From: Hymenobacter sp. BT188 | GTDB taxonomy: Bacteria > Bacteroidota > Bacteroidia > Cytophagales > Hymenobacteraceae | Direction: 5' to 3' | NCBI RefSeq assembly: GCF_014333585.1 | Contig: NZ_JACSCW010000002.1 | Coordinates: 496,001 to 560,000 of the forward strand | Length of the DNA stretch: 64,000 nucleotides | Shown: in pieces, positions 15,482 to 24,266 of the stretch | Position numbering within the stretch: the first letter of the stretch is position 1 | How the letters are laid out: the number at the start of each line of letters is the position of its first letter | The notes under the pieces: model-generated | Told to the model about the DNA's origin: nothing | The model's input: only the letters and a program-made list of their open reading frames with translations | The model's database searches: none | Translations under genes and position numbers: made by a program

Positions 15482-18472
15482 CTAGCGCGTAGCCGTCGAG
15501 GGCGAGAGCTTCGACGCGTCAGTGTCAGGTGTGTCGGTAGCCAGCGGATCGTGATGACGGCGCTCCTTGCTGCCATAGGTATCCAACACAAGCGGAGTGG
15601 CAATAAACAGTGTCGAATAGGCACCCACAATTACACCCACAATCATGGAGTAAGAGAAGGAGCGCAGGGTTTCACCACCAAAGATGAACAACACGATTAC
15701 CACCATCAATACCGTAGCAGAAGTGATAATTGTGCGAGAGAAGGTGCTGTTCAACGCTGGGTTTGCTACCTGAGCAAACGTCAGCTTGGGGTTCTCCTCC
15801 AAGTACTCCCGGATACGGTCGTAAATAACCACGGTATCGTTGATGGAGAAACCCAAAATGGTAAGCACTGAGGCCACAAACACCTGGTCCATTTCGTAGG
15901 TAACACCAAAAAGACGAGCAATCGGGAAAGCCACGATTACGATCAGCACGTCATGCAACAAAGCGACAACGGCGGCCATAGAATACTGCCATTTTTCGAA
16001 GCGGAAGAGCACATACACGAAGATGCCGATAACGGATAGCAGCAGGCTAATTACTGATGACTGCTTGATGTCGTCGGCTACGGTAGCGCCTACTTTCGAG
16101 CTGCTTTTAATAACTGGATTAGCTGAGGCGTACTGACGCAGACCCACTTGTACGGCTTGTTCCACTTTTTGATCAGCCTCAGTGCTCTCGTCGTTAGCCA
16201 AGTAGCTGGTAGTGATGCGCAGGCGGTTAGGCGCGCCGAACGTTTTCACTTCGGTGCCCGCACCTTCCAAGTCATCGGCTAGTGCGGCCCGAACATCGGA
16301 GGCTACCATGTTTTTGTTGAAATCGACGGTGTAGCTCCGGCCACCCCGGAAGTCAACGCCCAAGTTTGGCCCGCCCTGAATAGCCATCAACACAAAGCCA
16401 AATATGATAACGGCGGTGGAGGCTATGTAAGCAATCTTACGTTTGCCTACGATGTCAAAGTTGAAGGCCTTATTCAGGTTAAGGGAGAGAGGACCTTTGA
16501 AGCTTAGGTTCGCGGTAGTCTTACCCTTAATCATCCAATCGATGATGAGGTGAGAGAGGAACACAGCCGTCAGGAATGAGGTAAGAATACCGATTCCGAG
16601 CGTGATAGCGAAGCTTTGTACCGGCCCCGTACCGAAAAAACCTAGGATAAGGGCGATGAGAAGCGTAGTGATGTTGGAGTCGAAGATAGCTGAGAACGCA
16701 AGGCTATAGCCTTTGTTAACCGCATCCTGAATACTCAAGCCTGCCTGTAGTTCCTCGCGTATCCGCTCGAAGATCAGTACGTTGGCATCAACCGCCATAC
16801 CGAAAGTCAATACCAAACCGGCAATACCGGGAAGCGTGAGGGCAGTGCCAAACTGCGCCAGTACACCCAACACCAGGAAGATGTTGAAGATAAGAGCCAG
16901 GTTAGCTACCATACCGGCCTTACCATAGTATAGGCCCATGAAAACGATGATGATAATCAGACCAGCCAGCGAAGAGTACAAACCCTGAGCAATAGCTTCC
17001 TTACCCAATGACGGACCAACAACGGCCTCTTCTACAATGCGCGTAGGAGCGGGCAGCTTACCAGCCTTCAATACATTGGATAAGTCTTGGGCTTCTTCAA
17101 TCGTAAAATTGCCGGAGATGCTGGAATTGCCCCCCGAAATTTCAGCTTGTACTACCGGTGCAGAGTACACATTGTCATCAAGCACGATGGCTACCTGACG
17201 GCCAACATTGGCGGCGGTTAGCTTCTGCCACCGGCGGGCGCCAGTGGGGTTCATTTGCATTGAAACTTCAGGGCGTCCGCCTTGGTCGTAATCCTGGCGG
17301 GCGTCGCTTACTACTTCACCACCCAAGGGCGCTACGGCATCAGTCGTTTTGCGAATAGCGTAGAGCTGCAAATATTCCTGCTTGTCTACTACAGTAGGCT
17401 TCACATCCCACAGGAACTTCAGATTGGGGGGCAAAACTGCTTTAGCTTCCGCACTAGCTAGTAGGTCATTCACCCGAGCAGTGTCGCGTACGTTGGAACC
17501 AAGCGCTCCGGGCATCGTGAACAAGCGAGCCAACAGGCTGCTCTGTTGTAGGTTGGCAGAGTCGGTAGTAGCCGCCGCGTTCTTCTTGGCAAGCTGGCTG
17601 GCCAGCGAGGTAGAATCGCCAGTGACGGCGGTAGCAGCAGTGTCGGTAGTTGTGGCGGCTACCGCAGGCTTATTGGTAGCGTCTTTAGCTACCAGCACTT
17701 CATTTAGTTGATTGAGGTAGGGGGCAAATTCGTCGTTGCGCCATACTTCCCAGAATTCCAGTTTAGCTTGGCCTTGCAACAGCTTGCGTACACGCTCAGG
17801 GTTATCAACGCCGGGCAATTCAATCTGAATGCGACCCGTGCCTTTCACCCGCTGAATGTTGGGCTGATTTACACCAAACTTGTCAACGCGGGTACGCAGG
17901 ATGTTGAAAGAGCGGTCGATAGCTTCTTCCACTTCCCGGTCGATTGCACCAATAATCTGGGGATTCGTGGAGTTGATGTCGATGCCACGGCTTTTGTTGG
18001 TGGTGTTCGCGAAAATGCGAGCCAGTTTTCCATCAGGCGCAATTGAACGATATGCCTGAGCAAACAACGACGTGAATGGCGTGCCCGAGTTGGTCTTTTG
18101 CAACTCCTGAGCCTGCGCCAGCGCTTTAGTGAAAGCAGCATCTTTTGAGTTGCCGGACATGGCCCGCACAATCTCAACGGGCGATACTTCCAGCGTCACG
18201 TGCATGCCGCCTTTCAAGTCAAGGCCAAGGCCCAACTCGCTCTGGCGCACATCCTTGTAAGTGTAGTCTACCCCCAGAACGTTAATCACAGGCGCGCGCC
18301 ATACCGAGTCGAGGTAGCGCTGACGCTTCAGCTGGTTCACCTCCCCGTTGCGGGTGGCATACGTTTCAGCCTGTTGCTGCACCCGGCGCGACACCATGGT
18401 GAACGACAGGAAGTAAATGCACAACACCGATACAATAAGGGTGAGGGCGATAATAAGTCCTTTATTACGCAT
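15482..18472 (-). CDS. secDF: fused protein translocase subunit SecDF
   Basis: The 996-residue polytopic membrane protein fuses SecD and SecF, as is usual in Bacteroidota. It uses the proton gradient to aid Sec export from the periplasmic side. The SecD half has the first membrane helix, the GLDLKGGMHVTLEV segment and the RND-like motif GMAVDANVLIFERIREEL. The SecF half repeats this with LGVDFRGGRSYTVDF and GFSINDTVVIYDRIREYL. Between the first helix and the first transmembrane bundle is a long periplasmic region with an Ala/Thr-rich insertion around TDTAATAVTGDSTSLA. The extreme C-terminus is hydrophilic. The transcript is leftward and ends at the terminator at 15421-15471. Confidence 0.96.
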   Translation of the reverse strand: MRNKGLIIALTLIVSVLCIYFLSFTMVSRRVQQQAETYATRNGEVNQLKRQRYLDSVWRAPVINVLGVDYTYKDVRQSELGLGLDLKGGMHVTLEVSPVEIVRAMSGNSKDAAFTKALAQAQELQKTNSGTPFTSLFAQAYRSIAPDGKLARIFANTTNKSRGIDINSTNPQIIGAIDREVEEAIDRSFNILRTRVDKFGVNQPNIQRVKGTGRIQIELPGVDNPERVRKLLQGQAKLEFWEVWRNDEFAPYLNQLNEVLVAKDATNKPAVAATTTDTAATAVTGDSTSLASQLAKKNAAATTDSANLQQSSLLARLFTMPGALGSNVRDTARVNDLLASAEAKAVLPPNLKFLWDVKPTVVDKQEYLQLYAIRKTTDAVAPLGGEVVSDARQDYDQGGRPEVSMQMNPTGARRWQKLTAANVGRQVAIVLDDNVYSAPVVQAEISGGNSSISGNFTIEEAQDLSNVLKAGKLPAPTRIVEEAVVGPSLGKEAIAQGLYSSLAGLIIIIVFMGLYYGKAGMVANLALIFNIFLVLGVLAQFGTALTLPGIAGLVLTFGMAVDANVLIFERIREELQAGLSIQDAVNKGYSLAFSAIFDSNITTLLIALILGFFGTGPVQSFAITLGIGILTSFLTAVFLSHLIIDWMIKGKTTANLSFKGPLSLNLNKAFNFDIVGKRKIAYIASTAVIIFGFVLMAIQGGPNLGVDFRGGRSYTVDFNKNMVASDVRAALADDLEGAGTEVKTFGAPNRLRITTSYLANDESTEADQKVEQAVQVGLRQYASANPVIKSSSKVGATVADDIKQSSVISLLLSVIGIFVYVLFRFEKWQYSMAAVVALLHDVLIVIVAFPIARLFGVTYEMDQVFVASVLTILGFSINDTVVIYDRIREYLEENPKLTFAQVANPALNSTFSRTIITSATVLMVVIVLFIFGGETLRSFSYSMIVGVIVGAYSTLFIATPLVLDTYGSKERRHHDPLATDTPDTDASKLSPSTATR

Positions 18473-18621
18473 ACTAAGTAGTTGATTTGTTACTGTGCTA
18501 TTATACTATTATGCTGAGTACTTCAAATGCTGTTTTTCTACTGAAGTGGATTGGCGAAAGCGATAAGCACCCGGCACTAGCGGCGCATTAGCTTTTTATT
18601 CAGTAGAAGGCAGCAACTCAG

Positions 18622-18987
18622 CTAGGGCGCCTGTGGCGAGAGCGCGGCCAAAAGCAGGCGGGCGCGGAAAAAATCCGGTAAAGCACCGGGCTGGGGGGCA
18701 AATTTCAAGGTCTGCGCCAGCAGGCGAGGCCAGGTAAGCGGCACCGACGCTGGAAACCAGGCGTCAGCGGTGGGGGCCAGCCAAACGGCCACGCTGCCCG
18801 TTGCTTCCAGAGTTACTTTCTGCTTTACTACGGCTGCCTTCGGGGCCGCGCCAATACGCGCCATTTGCCCCCCAGGTACCTGCAGTGTAGCCACCGTCCG
18901 ATGGTTCAGCCCTAGCACAAATAGCAACGTAGCCGCGAGCAGCACGAAACGGAAATGAGCTAAAAAAGTGAGGCGAGCGGAGATCAT
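18622..18987 (-). CDS. hypothetical membrane-anchored protein
   Basis: The 121-residue protein has one N-terminal hydrophobic helix (FVLLAATLLFVLGL) followed by a mostly extracytoplasmic domain rich in Ala, Leu and Pro. I do not recognise a family. The ATG at 18987 is preferred because a TATATTTG box (19005-19012, minus) lies just upstream. Longer starts at 19017 or 19035 would overlap that box. Two copies of the iterated motif (18693-18700 and 18866-18873) lie inside this short gene and encode APQ-type and GGQ-type peptides. The gene sits between secDF and udk, both on the same strand. Confidence 0.5.
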   Translation of the reverse strand: MISARLTFLAHFRFVLLAATLLFVLGLNHRTVATLQVPGGQMARIGAAPKAAVVKQKVTLEATGSVAVWLAPTADAWFPASVPLTWPRLLAQTLKFAPQPGALPDFFRARLLLAALSPQAP

Positions 18988-19004
18988 TAGCAAACTAAAC
19001 GCTA

Positions 19005-19012
19005 CAAATATA
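19005..19012 (-). promoter_or_regulatory. TATATTTG -7 box upstream of 18987
   Basis: CAAATATA on the plus strand reads TATATTTG leftward, with 17 bases between the box and the ATG. It sets the preferred start of the small membrane protein. Confidence 0.5.
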
Positions 19013-19138
19013 GCCATTTGGGCTGCGCAGCCCAAAGTAGTTGCATCTCAGGGGGCTATTTTAACTGCTAAATGCAACTGCTGCTACCACCAAATGATTC
19101 AAAAATGAATCATTCAAACACTACTCAATAGCTATTCT

Positions 19139-19180
19139 AAACAGAAAGAGCGTAGCTACACGGCTACGCTCTTTCTGTTT
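19139..19180 (-). terminator. 18-bp terminator of udk
   Basis: AAACAGAAAGAGCGTAGC at 19139-19156 pairs perfectly with 19163-19180 around a 6-base loop, 18 bases after the udk stop. Confidence 0.88.
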
Positions 19181-19198
19181 GCTTCCCTACGAAAAAGC

Positions 19199-19831
19199 CT
19201 ACTCTTGGCGAGCGGCTGCCACTTTGGTGCGCAAAAACGACACTAGTACCTCAAGACCTTTATCAAAGTGTCGGTTATTCGGAATCACAATGTCAGCATC
19301 CTGCTTAAAAGGCTTGATATATTTCTCGTAAGTAGGCGCTACGTGGTGGGTGTAGCGGTAGAGCACATCTTCCAAATCGTAGCCTCTCTCGTCGCGGTCG
19401 CGGACAATGCGGCGCTGCAACTTCACGTGCTCGCGAGCATCGATGTACACCTTCAGGTCGAGCAGGCGAGCTACTTCCTCGAAGTAGAAAACAAAAATGC
19501 CCTCCACCACGACAATTGGGGAAGGGCGAAACACCAGCTCTTTAGGCTGAACATTCGGGTTGTTGAACGTGTACTCCGGGCGCCGAACCTCCAGTCCCTG
19601 ACTGATACGCAATACATCGGCTGCGTAAGCCGCCGAGTCAATAGAGGAAGGCAAGTCGAAGTTAGTGACGCCGTTGGGGTCAACCAGTTGGCTTTCACGC
19701 GGGTGGTAATAGTTGTCCTGCGATATCAGACAAATATCGTCTTCAGGAAAAGAAGCAAGCAGACGGCGCAGAAAGGTGGTTTTGCCAGAGGCGCTGCCAC
19801 CCGTAATACCGACGATGAAAGGATGTTGCAT
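19199..19831 (-). CDS. udk: uridine kinase
   Basis: Udk phosphorylates uridine and cytidine to UMP and CMP in pyrimidine salvage. The 210-residue product from the ATG at 19831 starts MQHPFIVGITGGSASGKT, giving a P-loop at residues 10-17. It also has the substrate loop ISQDNYYHPRE, VEGIFVFYFEEV, and the lid region VYIDAREHVKLQRRIVRDRDERG. The open frame extends 201 bases further upstream, but that extension has no family similarity and is rejected. The normal length is about 210. It lies downstream of rdgB on the same strand with a gap of about 208 bases. Confidence 0.95.
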   Translation of the reverse strand: MQHPFIVGITGGSASGKTTFLRRLLASFPEDDICLISQDNYYHPRESQLVDPNGVTNFDLPSSIDSAAYAADVLRISQGLEVRRPEYTFNNPNVQPKELVFRPSPIVVVEGIFVFYFEEVARLLDLKVYIDAREHVKLQRRIVRDRDERGYDLEDVLYRYTHHVAPTYEKYIKPFKQDADIVIPNNRHFDKGLEVLVSFLRTKVAAARQE

Positions 19832-20039
19832 GGGGTGGGAAAGCGGCCCGTACCAGCAGGGCCAACCGTGCAAAATTAAGCAAAATGACGCCAGCGTCAC
19901 GTCTTTTTCGAAAAAACGTGGTTGTGTCGGGCTAGTGGTGTCTCTGTAGTAAAGTCGTTGAAAGGCCCCATAAGTCTCAGCTAGCGAGCAGCAAAACTCA
20001 CGCTGGGGGGCATTTTTTGCTGAAAACAGCAAGCCTGAT

Positions 20040-20624
20040 TTAGCTCTCCCTTTCGGCCAGAAACGTTATTAACTGACCTACTGCCCGACCCCGATGGCTC
20101 AGACTATTCTTCTGCTCAGGTGTCATTTCAGCAAAGGTTTGGTGGTGACCAGCAGGCTCGAAAATCGGGTCGTAGCCGAAGCCGGCCTGTCCGCGTGCCT
20201 CTTCCACAATGCGGCCTTCCACTACGCCATTAAATTCCTGCCACTCTCCATTGGGCAGCACCAGCGCAATGACCGTGCGGAACCGGGCACTACGGTCAGC
20301 CGTGGGGGGCAAATCCTGAAGCAGTTTGGCCATGTTGTCGGCGGCGTTGCGCTGGGGGCCGGCGTAGCGAGCCGAGTACACGCCGGGCGCGCCGCCAAGG
20401 GCATCTACCTCCAGGCCGGTGTCGTCGGCGAAGCAAGAGGTTTGGTAGTGCTGCCATACGTACTCAGCTTTTTGCCGGGCATTGCCCGAGAGCGTATCCT
20501 GGGTTTCGGGCAACTCTTCGAGGCAGCCAATATCCTGCAAACTCACCAGCTCAATTGTCGACGGCAGTAGGGCCCTGACTTCGCTAAGCTTGTGCTCGTT
20601 ATTGGTGGCAAAACAGATACGCAT
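20040..20624 (-). CDS. rdgB: non-canonical purine NTP pyrophosphatase, RdgB/HAM1 family
   Basis: The enzyme hydrolyses ITP, dITP and XTP to monophosphates, keeping deaminated purines out of nucleic acids. The 194-residue protein has the family N-terminus (CFATNNEHKLSEVRALL). It also has the catalytic region SCFADDTGLEVDALGGAPGVYSARYAG (read across residues 66-91) and FGYDPIFEPAGHHQTFAEM with a late SHRGRA motif. The length matches the family. It lies between the small secreted protein at 20686 and udk, all leftward. Confidence 0.96.
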   Translation of the reverse strand: MRICFATNNEHKLSEVRALLPSTIELVSLQDIGCLEELPETQDTLSGNARQKAEYVWQHYQTSCFADDTGLEVDALGGAPGVYSARYAGPQRNAADNMAKLLQDLPPTADRSARFRTVIALVLPNGEWQEFNGVVEGRIVEEARGQAGFGYDPIFEPAGHHQTFAEMTPEQKNSLSHRGRAVGQLITFLAERES

Positions 20625-20685
20625 GCGTTCGGATGGAAATGTGTGTTGAAAATCCGGACAGAGCCGGTATTGGGAACAAGATTGA

Positions 20686-21045
20686 TTATCGAAACATAAT
20701 CCTGATGCTGCGCCAGGCCTGCTCTAGCTCTTCAGAAACAGAATTCCAAAACAGGATAAAGCCATCCTGAGCGTTTTTTTGATTCTGATAACCGGACACC
20801 TTGATTGCTTCAGCACGCAAAGCGCTGGAGTCGGTTTCGCTGGACAAATCGAGGTCACGCTCAAGATTATGCGCTACTTTTTCGGCAGGAAATTGGTACG
20901 CCAATGCTCCTGGAGCAAAGGGTAAGGGCTGAGCCGTACTCGCTGCATATTGAGCATAAGGGTAAACCGGACTAGCTGGTGGCAAAGTGGAAAAGCGCAG
21001 CTGCAAAGCAAGCGTAACCAAGAGCAAACCAGATGAATACAACAT
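20686..21045 (-). CDS. hypothetical secreted protein, 119 residues
   Basis: It starts MLYSSGLLLVTLALQLRFS, a probable signal peptide. A Pro/Ala/Tyr-rich stretch (PPASPVYPYAQYAASTAQP) and a charged helical half (KVAHNLERDLDLSSETDS ... SVSEELEQAWRSIRIMF) follow. No family is recognised. The gene lies 61 bases upstream of rdgB on the same strand and may share its transcript. Codon use looks ordinary for the window. Confidence 0.5.
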   Translation of the reverse strand: MLYSSGLLLVTLALQLRFSTLPPASPVYPYAQYAASTAQPLPFAPGALAYQFPAEKVAHNLERDLDLSSETDSSALRAEAIKVSGYQNQKNAQDGFILFWNSVSEELEQAWRSIRIMFR

Positions 21046-21170
21046 AAATGTATACTAAAAACGCAATAAGGATAGCGCTCAAAACTAATCAAAAACCGCT
21101 AGTATGCTCACTGTAAGGCGTAAGGCCTAGGAAAAGCCCCCCACAAGTTTTTAATTTCAAACGGAACGCG

Positions 21171-21178
21171 TACTTTTG
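21171..21178 (+). promoter_or_regulatory. TACTTTTG -7 promoter box of rpmE2
   Basis: TACTTTTG fits TAnnTTTG, 54 bases before the rpmE2 ATG. An AGCCCCCCACAAG sequence lies near the expected -33 to -40 position (21134-21147). Confidence 0.6.
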
Positions 21179-21232
21179 CAATCCCTTCCGCAAAATCGGC
21201 AGGCATAGAAGGTTTTAACGGTATTTCCGACC

Positions 21233-21478
21233 ATGAAAAAAGACATCCATCCCGAGTACCGCGAAGTCGTGTTTCAGGACACTTCCAGCGACTTCAAATT
21301 TATCACTCGCTCCACGATGAACTCTACTGAGAGCATCACAATGGAGGATGGTAAGACTTATCCAGTTGTAAAAGTGGAAGTTAGCAGCGCTTCGCACCCC
21401 TTCTACACCGGCAAAAACGTATTTATTGACACTGCTGGCCGCGTGGAGAAATTCCGCAACCGCTACCAGAAGAAGTAG
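21233..21478 (+). CDS. rpmE2: 50S ribosomal protein L31 type B
   Basis: The 81-residue product [20 protein letters not shown] ... [20 protein letters not shown] is a typical type B L31. It lacks the zinc-binding cysteines of the zinc-containing form, which is why it is independent of zinc supply. The length is normal. It is monocistronic: its own TACTTTTG promoter precedes it and a strong terminator follows. Confidence 0.97.
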   Translation: MKKDIHPEYREVVFQDTSSDFKFITRSTMNSTESITMEDGKTYPVVKVEVSSASHPFYTGKNVFIDTAGRVEKFRNRYQKK

Positions 21479-21534
21479 TCATTCGGTTATCCGTTCTGCG
21501 TTGCCTACCATGGCGACTTAAAGAACCAAGTATT

Positions 21535-21569
21535 AAAAACTCCCACTGGCATGTCTGGTGGGAGTTTTT
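21535..21569 (+). terminator. intrinsic terminator of rpmE2
   Basis: AAAAACTCCCAC at 21535-21546 pairs with GTGGGAGTTTTT at 21558-21569, with an 11-base loop and a T-run. Confidence 0.92.
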
Positions 21570-21660
21570 ATTTGTGCCAACTTGCCGACGAATATATCTG
21601 GGGGCCAAATTGCCCCCCAGTCCTGACAACCGACTCGTGACACCTGTCACCAAAAAAGCT

Positions 21661-22890
21661 ATGCACGTCCTACTCTTCGACGACCCTGCTATTCGGCCGC
21701 GCCTGTTGCCCTTCACGTTTACTCGGCCCGTAGCTGCCCTGCGTTGCGGCATCCTGACCATTGCCGAAAAGTGGCAGCACCGCTTAGGCCAAGAGGTTTT
21801 TTATCTGACGGAAGCCTACCTGCAAGCCAAGTTTCCGGCTGGAGCTGTAAGCGGCCCGGCATTAGTAATCAATGGTGCCGTGCTGCCCGATGACTTATTG
21901 GCGCGACAGGTGCAAAATTTGCCCCCCGGACAAGCGCTCGTCGATGGCGACTTGCTGGTGGCTGCTCATCTGCCCGATGCCAGCAAAGTAGCTGAGCTAA
22001 TTCAGGATGGCTTAGCTAGCACCACCGAAGTAGCCGAGCCCGTGACCGTAATCAGTGAGTTATGGCACCTGTTTCTGCGCAATGGCGCCGAGATTCGGCA
22101 GGATTTCGACCTACTTACTCGTGGCCGAAAATCAGAACCTATCGGCGATGTGCATACCATCGTGTACGAAGCTGAAAGTATCTTTATTGAGCCCGGAGTG
22201 AAGATTCGAGCGGCCATTCTGAACGCGGAAGAGGGTCCGATTTATCTGGGCAAAAACTCCCAAGTCCACGAAGGTGCTATTATAAAAGGCCCCCTGGCTT
22301 TGTGCGAGGGCTCCCACATCAACCCAGGAGCCAAAATGCGTGGCGACAACACCGTGGGTCCTTACTGCAAAGTGGGCGGCGAAGTGGGTAATTCTATCTT
22401 TTTCGGCTATGCCAACAAAGGCCACGACGGCTACCTGGGCAACTCCGTGATAGGAGAGTGGTGCAATCTGGGCGCCGACACCAATACTTCTAACCTTAAG
22501 AACAACTACGCCCCGGTCAAAATCTGGAGCCACGCGGCGGGCCGTTTCGTAAATACGGGCCAGCAATTCTGCGGACTGATGATGGGCGACCACAGCAAAT
22601 GCGGCATCAATACCATGTTCAACACCGGTACGGTGGTAGGCGTAGGGGCCAATATTTTTGGGGCAGGATTTCCGCGCACGTTCATCCCGAGCTTCAGCTG
22701 GGGTGGCTCAGCGGGCTTCGAAACCTTTAAGCTCCCCAAAGTAGCCGAAGTGGCTGAGCGCGTAATGGCTCGGCGTCAACTGGAATATAGCGCCACGGAG
22801 CAGGCAATCATGCAGCATGTATTTGAGGCAACGGCCAAGGATAGAGTGTGGGAAAGAGCTAGCGGAACGCAGCCATCAGTTATAGAATAG
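21661..22890 (+). CDS. GlmU-like sugar nucleotidyltransferase of the Bacteroidetes type
   Basis: The 409-residue protein begins MHVLLFDDPAIRPRLLPFTF and has an N-terminal nucleotidyltransferase-like half. The C-terminal half is built of left-handed beta-helix hexapeptide repeats (YLGKNSQVHEGAIIKGPLAL, SHINPGAKMRGDNTVG, SVIGEWCNLGADTNTSNLKN). This fits the alternative GlmU family of Bacteroidota, proposed to act in UDP-N-acetylglucosamine synthesis in species lacking classical GlmU. The canonical pyrophosphorylase signature is not visible, so the substrate is inferred. An in-frame upstream start at 21574 is rejected. Copies of the iterated motif lie in the leader (21611-21618) and in the gene (21920-21927). 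The next gene follows after 21 bases. Confidence 0.85.
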   Translation: MHVLLFDDPAIRPRLLPFTFTRPVAALRCGILTIAEKWQHRLGQEVFYLTEAYLQAKFPAGAVSGPALVINGAVLPDDLLARQVQNLPPGQALVDGDLLVAAHLPDASKVAELIQDGLASTTEVAEPVTVISELWHLFLRNGAEIRQDFDLLTRGRKSEPIGDVHTIVYEAESIFIEPGVKIRAAILNAEEGPIYLGKNSQVHEGAIIKGPLALCEGSHINPGAKMRGDNTVGPYCKVGGEVGNSIFFGYANKGHDGYLGNSVIGEWCNLGADTNTSNLKNNYAPVKIWSHAAGRFVNTGQQFCGLMMGDHSKCGINTMFNTGTVVGVGANIFGAGFPRTFIPSFSWGGSAGFETFKLPKVAEVAERVMARRQLEYSATEQAIMQHVFEATAKDRVWERASGTQPSVIE

Positions 22891-22911
22891 CCTAACCAAG
22901 CGACTACGTTC

Positions 22912-24045
22912 ATGCGCTTCGCTGAAATTCCTGATCAAATTAAAGTAAAGCAGTTGCTGGTGCAGTCGGTGCAGCGGCAGCACGTGGCGCACGCGCAGCT
23001 TTTTCGTGGTGCCGAGGGCTCGGCCGCTCTGGGGCTGGCTCTAGCCTATGCCACTTTCTTGAACTGTGAGGGCCGCACCCCCGCCGATGCGGATTCTTGC
23101 GGGAAGTGCCCGGCTTGTCAGAAGATGGATAAGCTGATTCATCCTGATTTAAACTTCATAGTGCCTGTCACCAGCACCAAGCAAGTGCCGAAGGATGCAG
23201 TAACCAGCAAGTTTGCCGCCGACTGGCGCACCTTTGTGCTGGATAATCCTTACCAGGGACTTAATGACTGGATGCAGCACATTGGTGCTGAGAACAAACA
23301 GGGCAGTATTTCCAAGGAGGAAAGCCTGCAACTATTAAAGTTGGTGTCGCTGAAAGCGTTTGAGGGACGCTTTAAAATCGTGATTATCTGGCTGCCCGAG
23401 CTGATGCATCCTGCTGCTTCCAACGCGGTGCTGAAGCTGCTGGAAGAACCCCCGGCCGCCACTATTTTTCTGCTGGTCAGCCATGCGCCCGAACAGCTCC
23501 TGCCCACCATCATCAGCCGAGTGCAACCAGTAATAGTGCGGCCTTTCACCGAAGATGAGCTGACAGCTTATCTGCACAATGAGCAGTACATACCTGAGGC
23601 CAAAGCCCGCCAACTCGCTCAGATAGCCGACGGTAACCTCGGAACTGCCCTGGCCTCTCGTACCGCCCCAGACAACGACTACTTTACCTTTTTCACCGAA
23701 TGGATGCGCCTGTGTTTTCAGGACAACTTTTCCAAAGTGCTGGAGAAAAGCGACGAGTTTCAAAAGATGGGACGCGAAAATCAGAAGGAGTTTTTACATT
23801 ACGCCCTCGGATTACTGCGCAAAGTGTTGCTGTACGGCCTCGATCCACAATTAATCCCGCATCTGCCCGCCGCCGAGCAACAGTTTGTGACGCGCTTCAG
23901 CCGCTTCGTGCATCCCGGCAATGCTGAGTCCATTACCACTGAGCTGAACGATGCTCACTACCATGTGGAGCGCAATGCCAATCCGCGCATGGTGTTCGTG
24001 GATACCTCTTTACGGATAGCAGAATTGCTAAAAATGCCTGTCTAA
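22912..24045 (+). CDS. holB: DNA polymerase III delta-prime-type subunit
   Basis: The 377-residue protein is an AAA+ clamp-loader subunit. It has the RFC-like opening HVAHAQLFRGAEGSAALGLA, where the P-loop is degenerate as in delta-prime. A Cys-rich zinc module (NCEG..., CGKCPACQKMDKLIHPDL) and the LEEPPAATIFLLVSHAPEQL / TIISRVQ sensor region follow. The C-terminal collar part is less conserved. In the replisome it helps open and load the beta clamp. It probably shares a transcript with the upstream GlmU-like gene. Confidence 0.9.
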   Translation: MRFAEIPDQIKVKQLLVQSVQRQHVAHAQLFRGAEGSAALGLALAYATFLNCEGRTPADADSCGKCPACQKMDKLIHPDLNFIVPVTSTKQVPKDAVTSKFAADWRTFVLDNPYQGLNDWMQHIGAENKQGSISKEESLQLLKLVSLKAFEGRFKIVIIWLPELMHPAASNAVLKLLEEPPAATIFLLVSHAPEQLLPTIISRVQPVIVRPFTEDELTAYLHNEQYIPEAKARQLAQIADGNLGTALASRTAPDNDYFTFFTEWMRLCFQDNFSKVLEKSDEFQKMGRENQKEFLHYALGLLRKVLLYGLDPQLIPHLPAAEQQFVTRFSRFVHPGNAESITTELNDAHYHVERNANPRMVFVDTSLRIAELLKMPV

Positions 24046-24132
24046 GCCCTGTAAAGGCACAAAATACAATTTGCTAATTAGCTATAGCTACTGCTAAACC
24101 AGCTATAGCCATGTCGTTGGTGAAGGCATTTG

Positions 24133-24140
24133 TAGCTTTG
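24133..24140 (+). promoter_or_regulatory. TAGCTTTG -7 promoter box of hemC
   Basis: TAGCTTTG fits TAnnTTTG, 127 bases before the hemC start. A copy of the iterated motif (AAAATTGCCCCCCAG, 24220-24227) lies in the leader. Confidence 0.45.
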
Positions 24141-24219
24141 CACAGTGTCACGGATGGGGGAGTAAAAGCAATCTAAGCGTCATCATGCAGAACTTACTAA
24201 TGTCTGACAGGCTCAAAAT

Positions 24220-24227
24220 TGCCCCCC
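24220..24227 (+). repeat. intergenic copy of the TGCCCCCC iterated motif
   Basis: The sequence CAAAATTGCCCCCCAGCAAG lies in the hemC leader. It is a full-length version of the motif (A/T flank, TGCCCCCC, AG) that is not part of a hairpin. Confidence 0.6.
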
Positions 24228-24266
24228 AGCAAGCTTTAATGAGTTGTATTTAATTAAAATAGTTAG

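Noticed and set aside
19832..20032. Upstream extension of uridine kinase
   Set aside because: The extra 67 residues have no family similarity and the P-loop sits at the usual place from the ATG at 19831.
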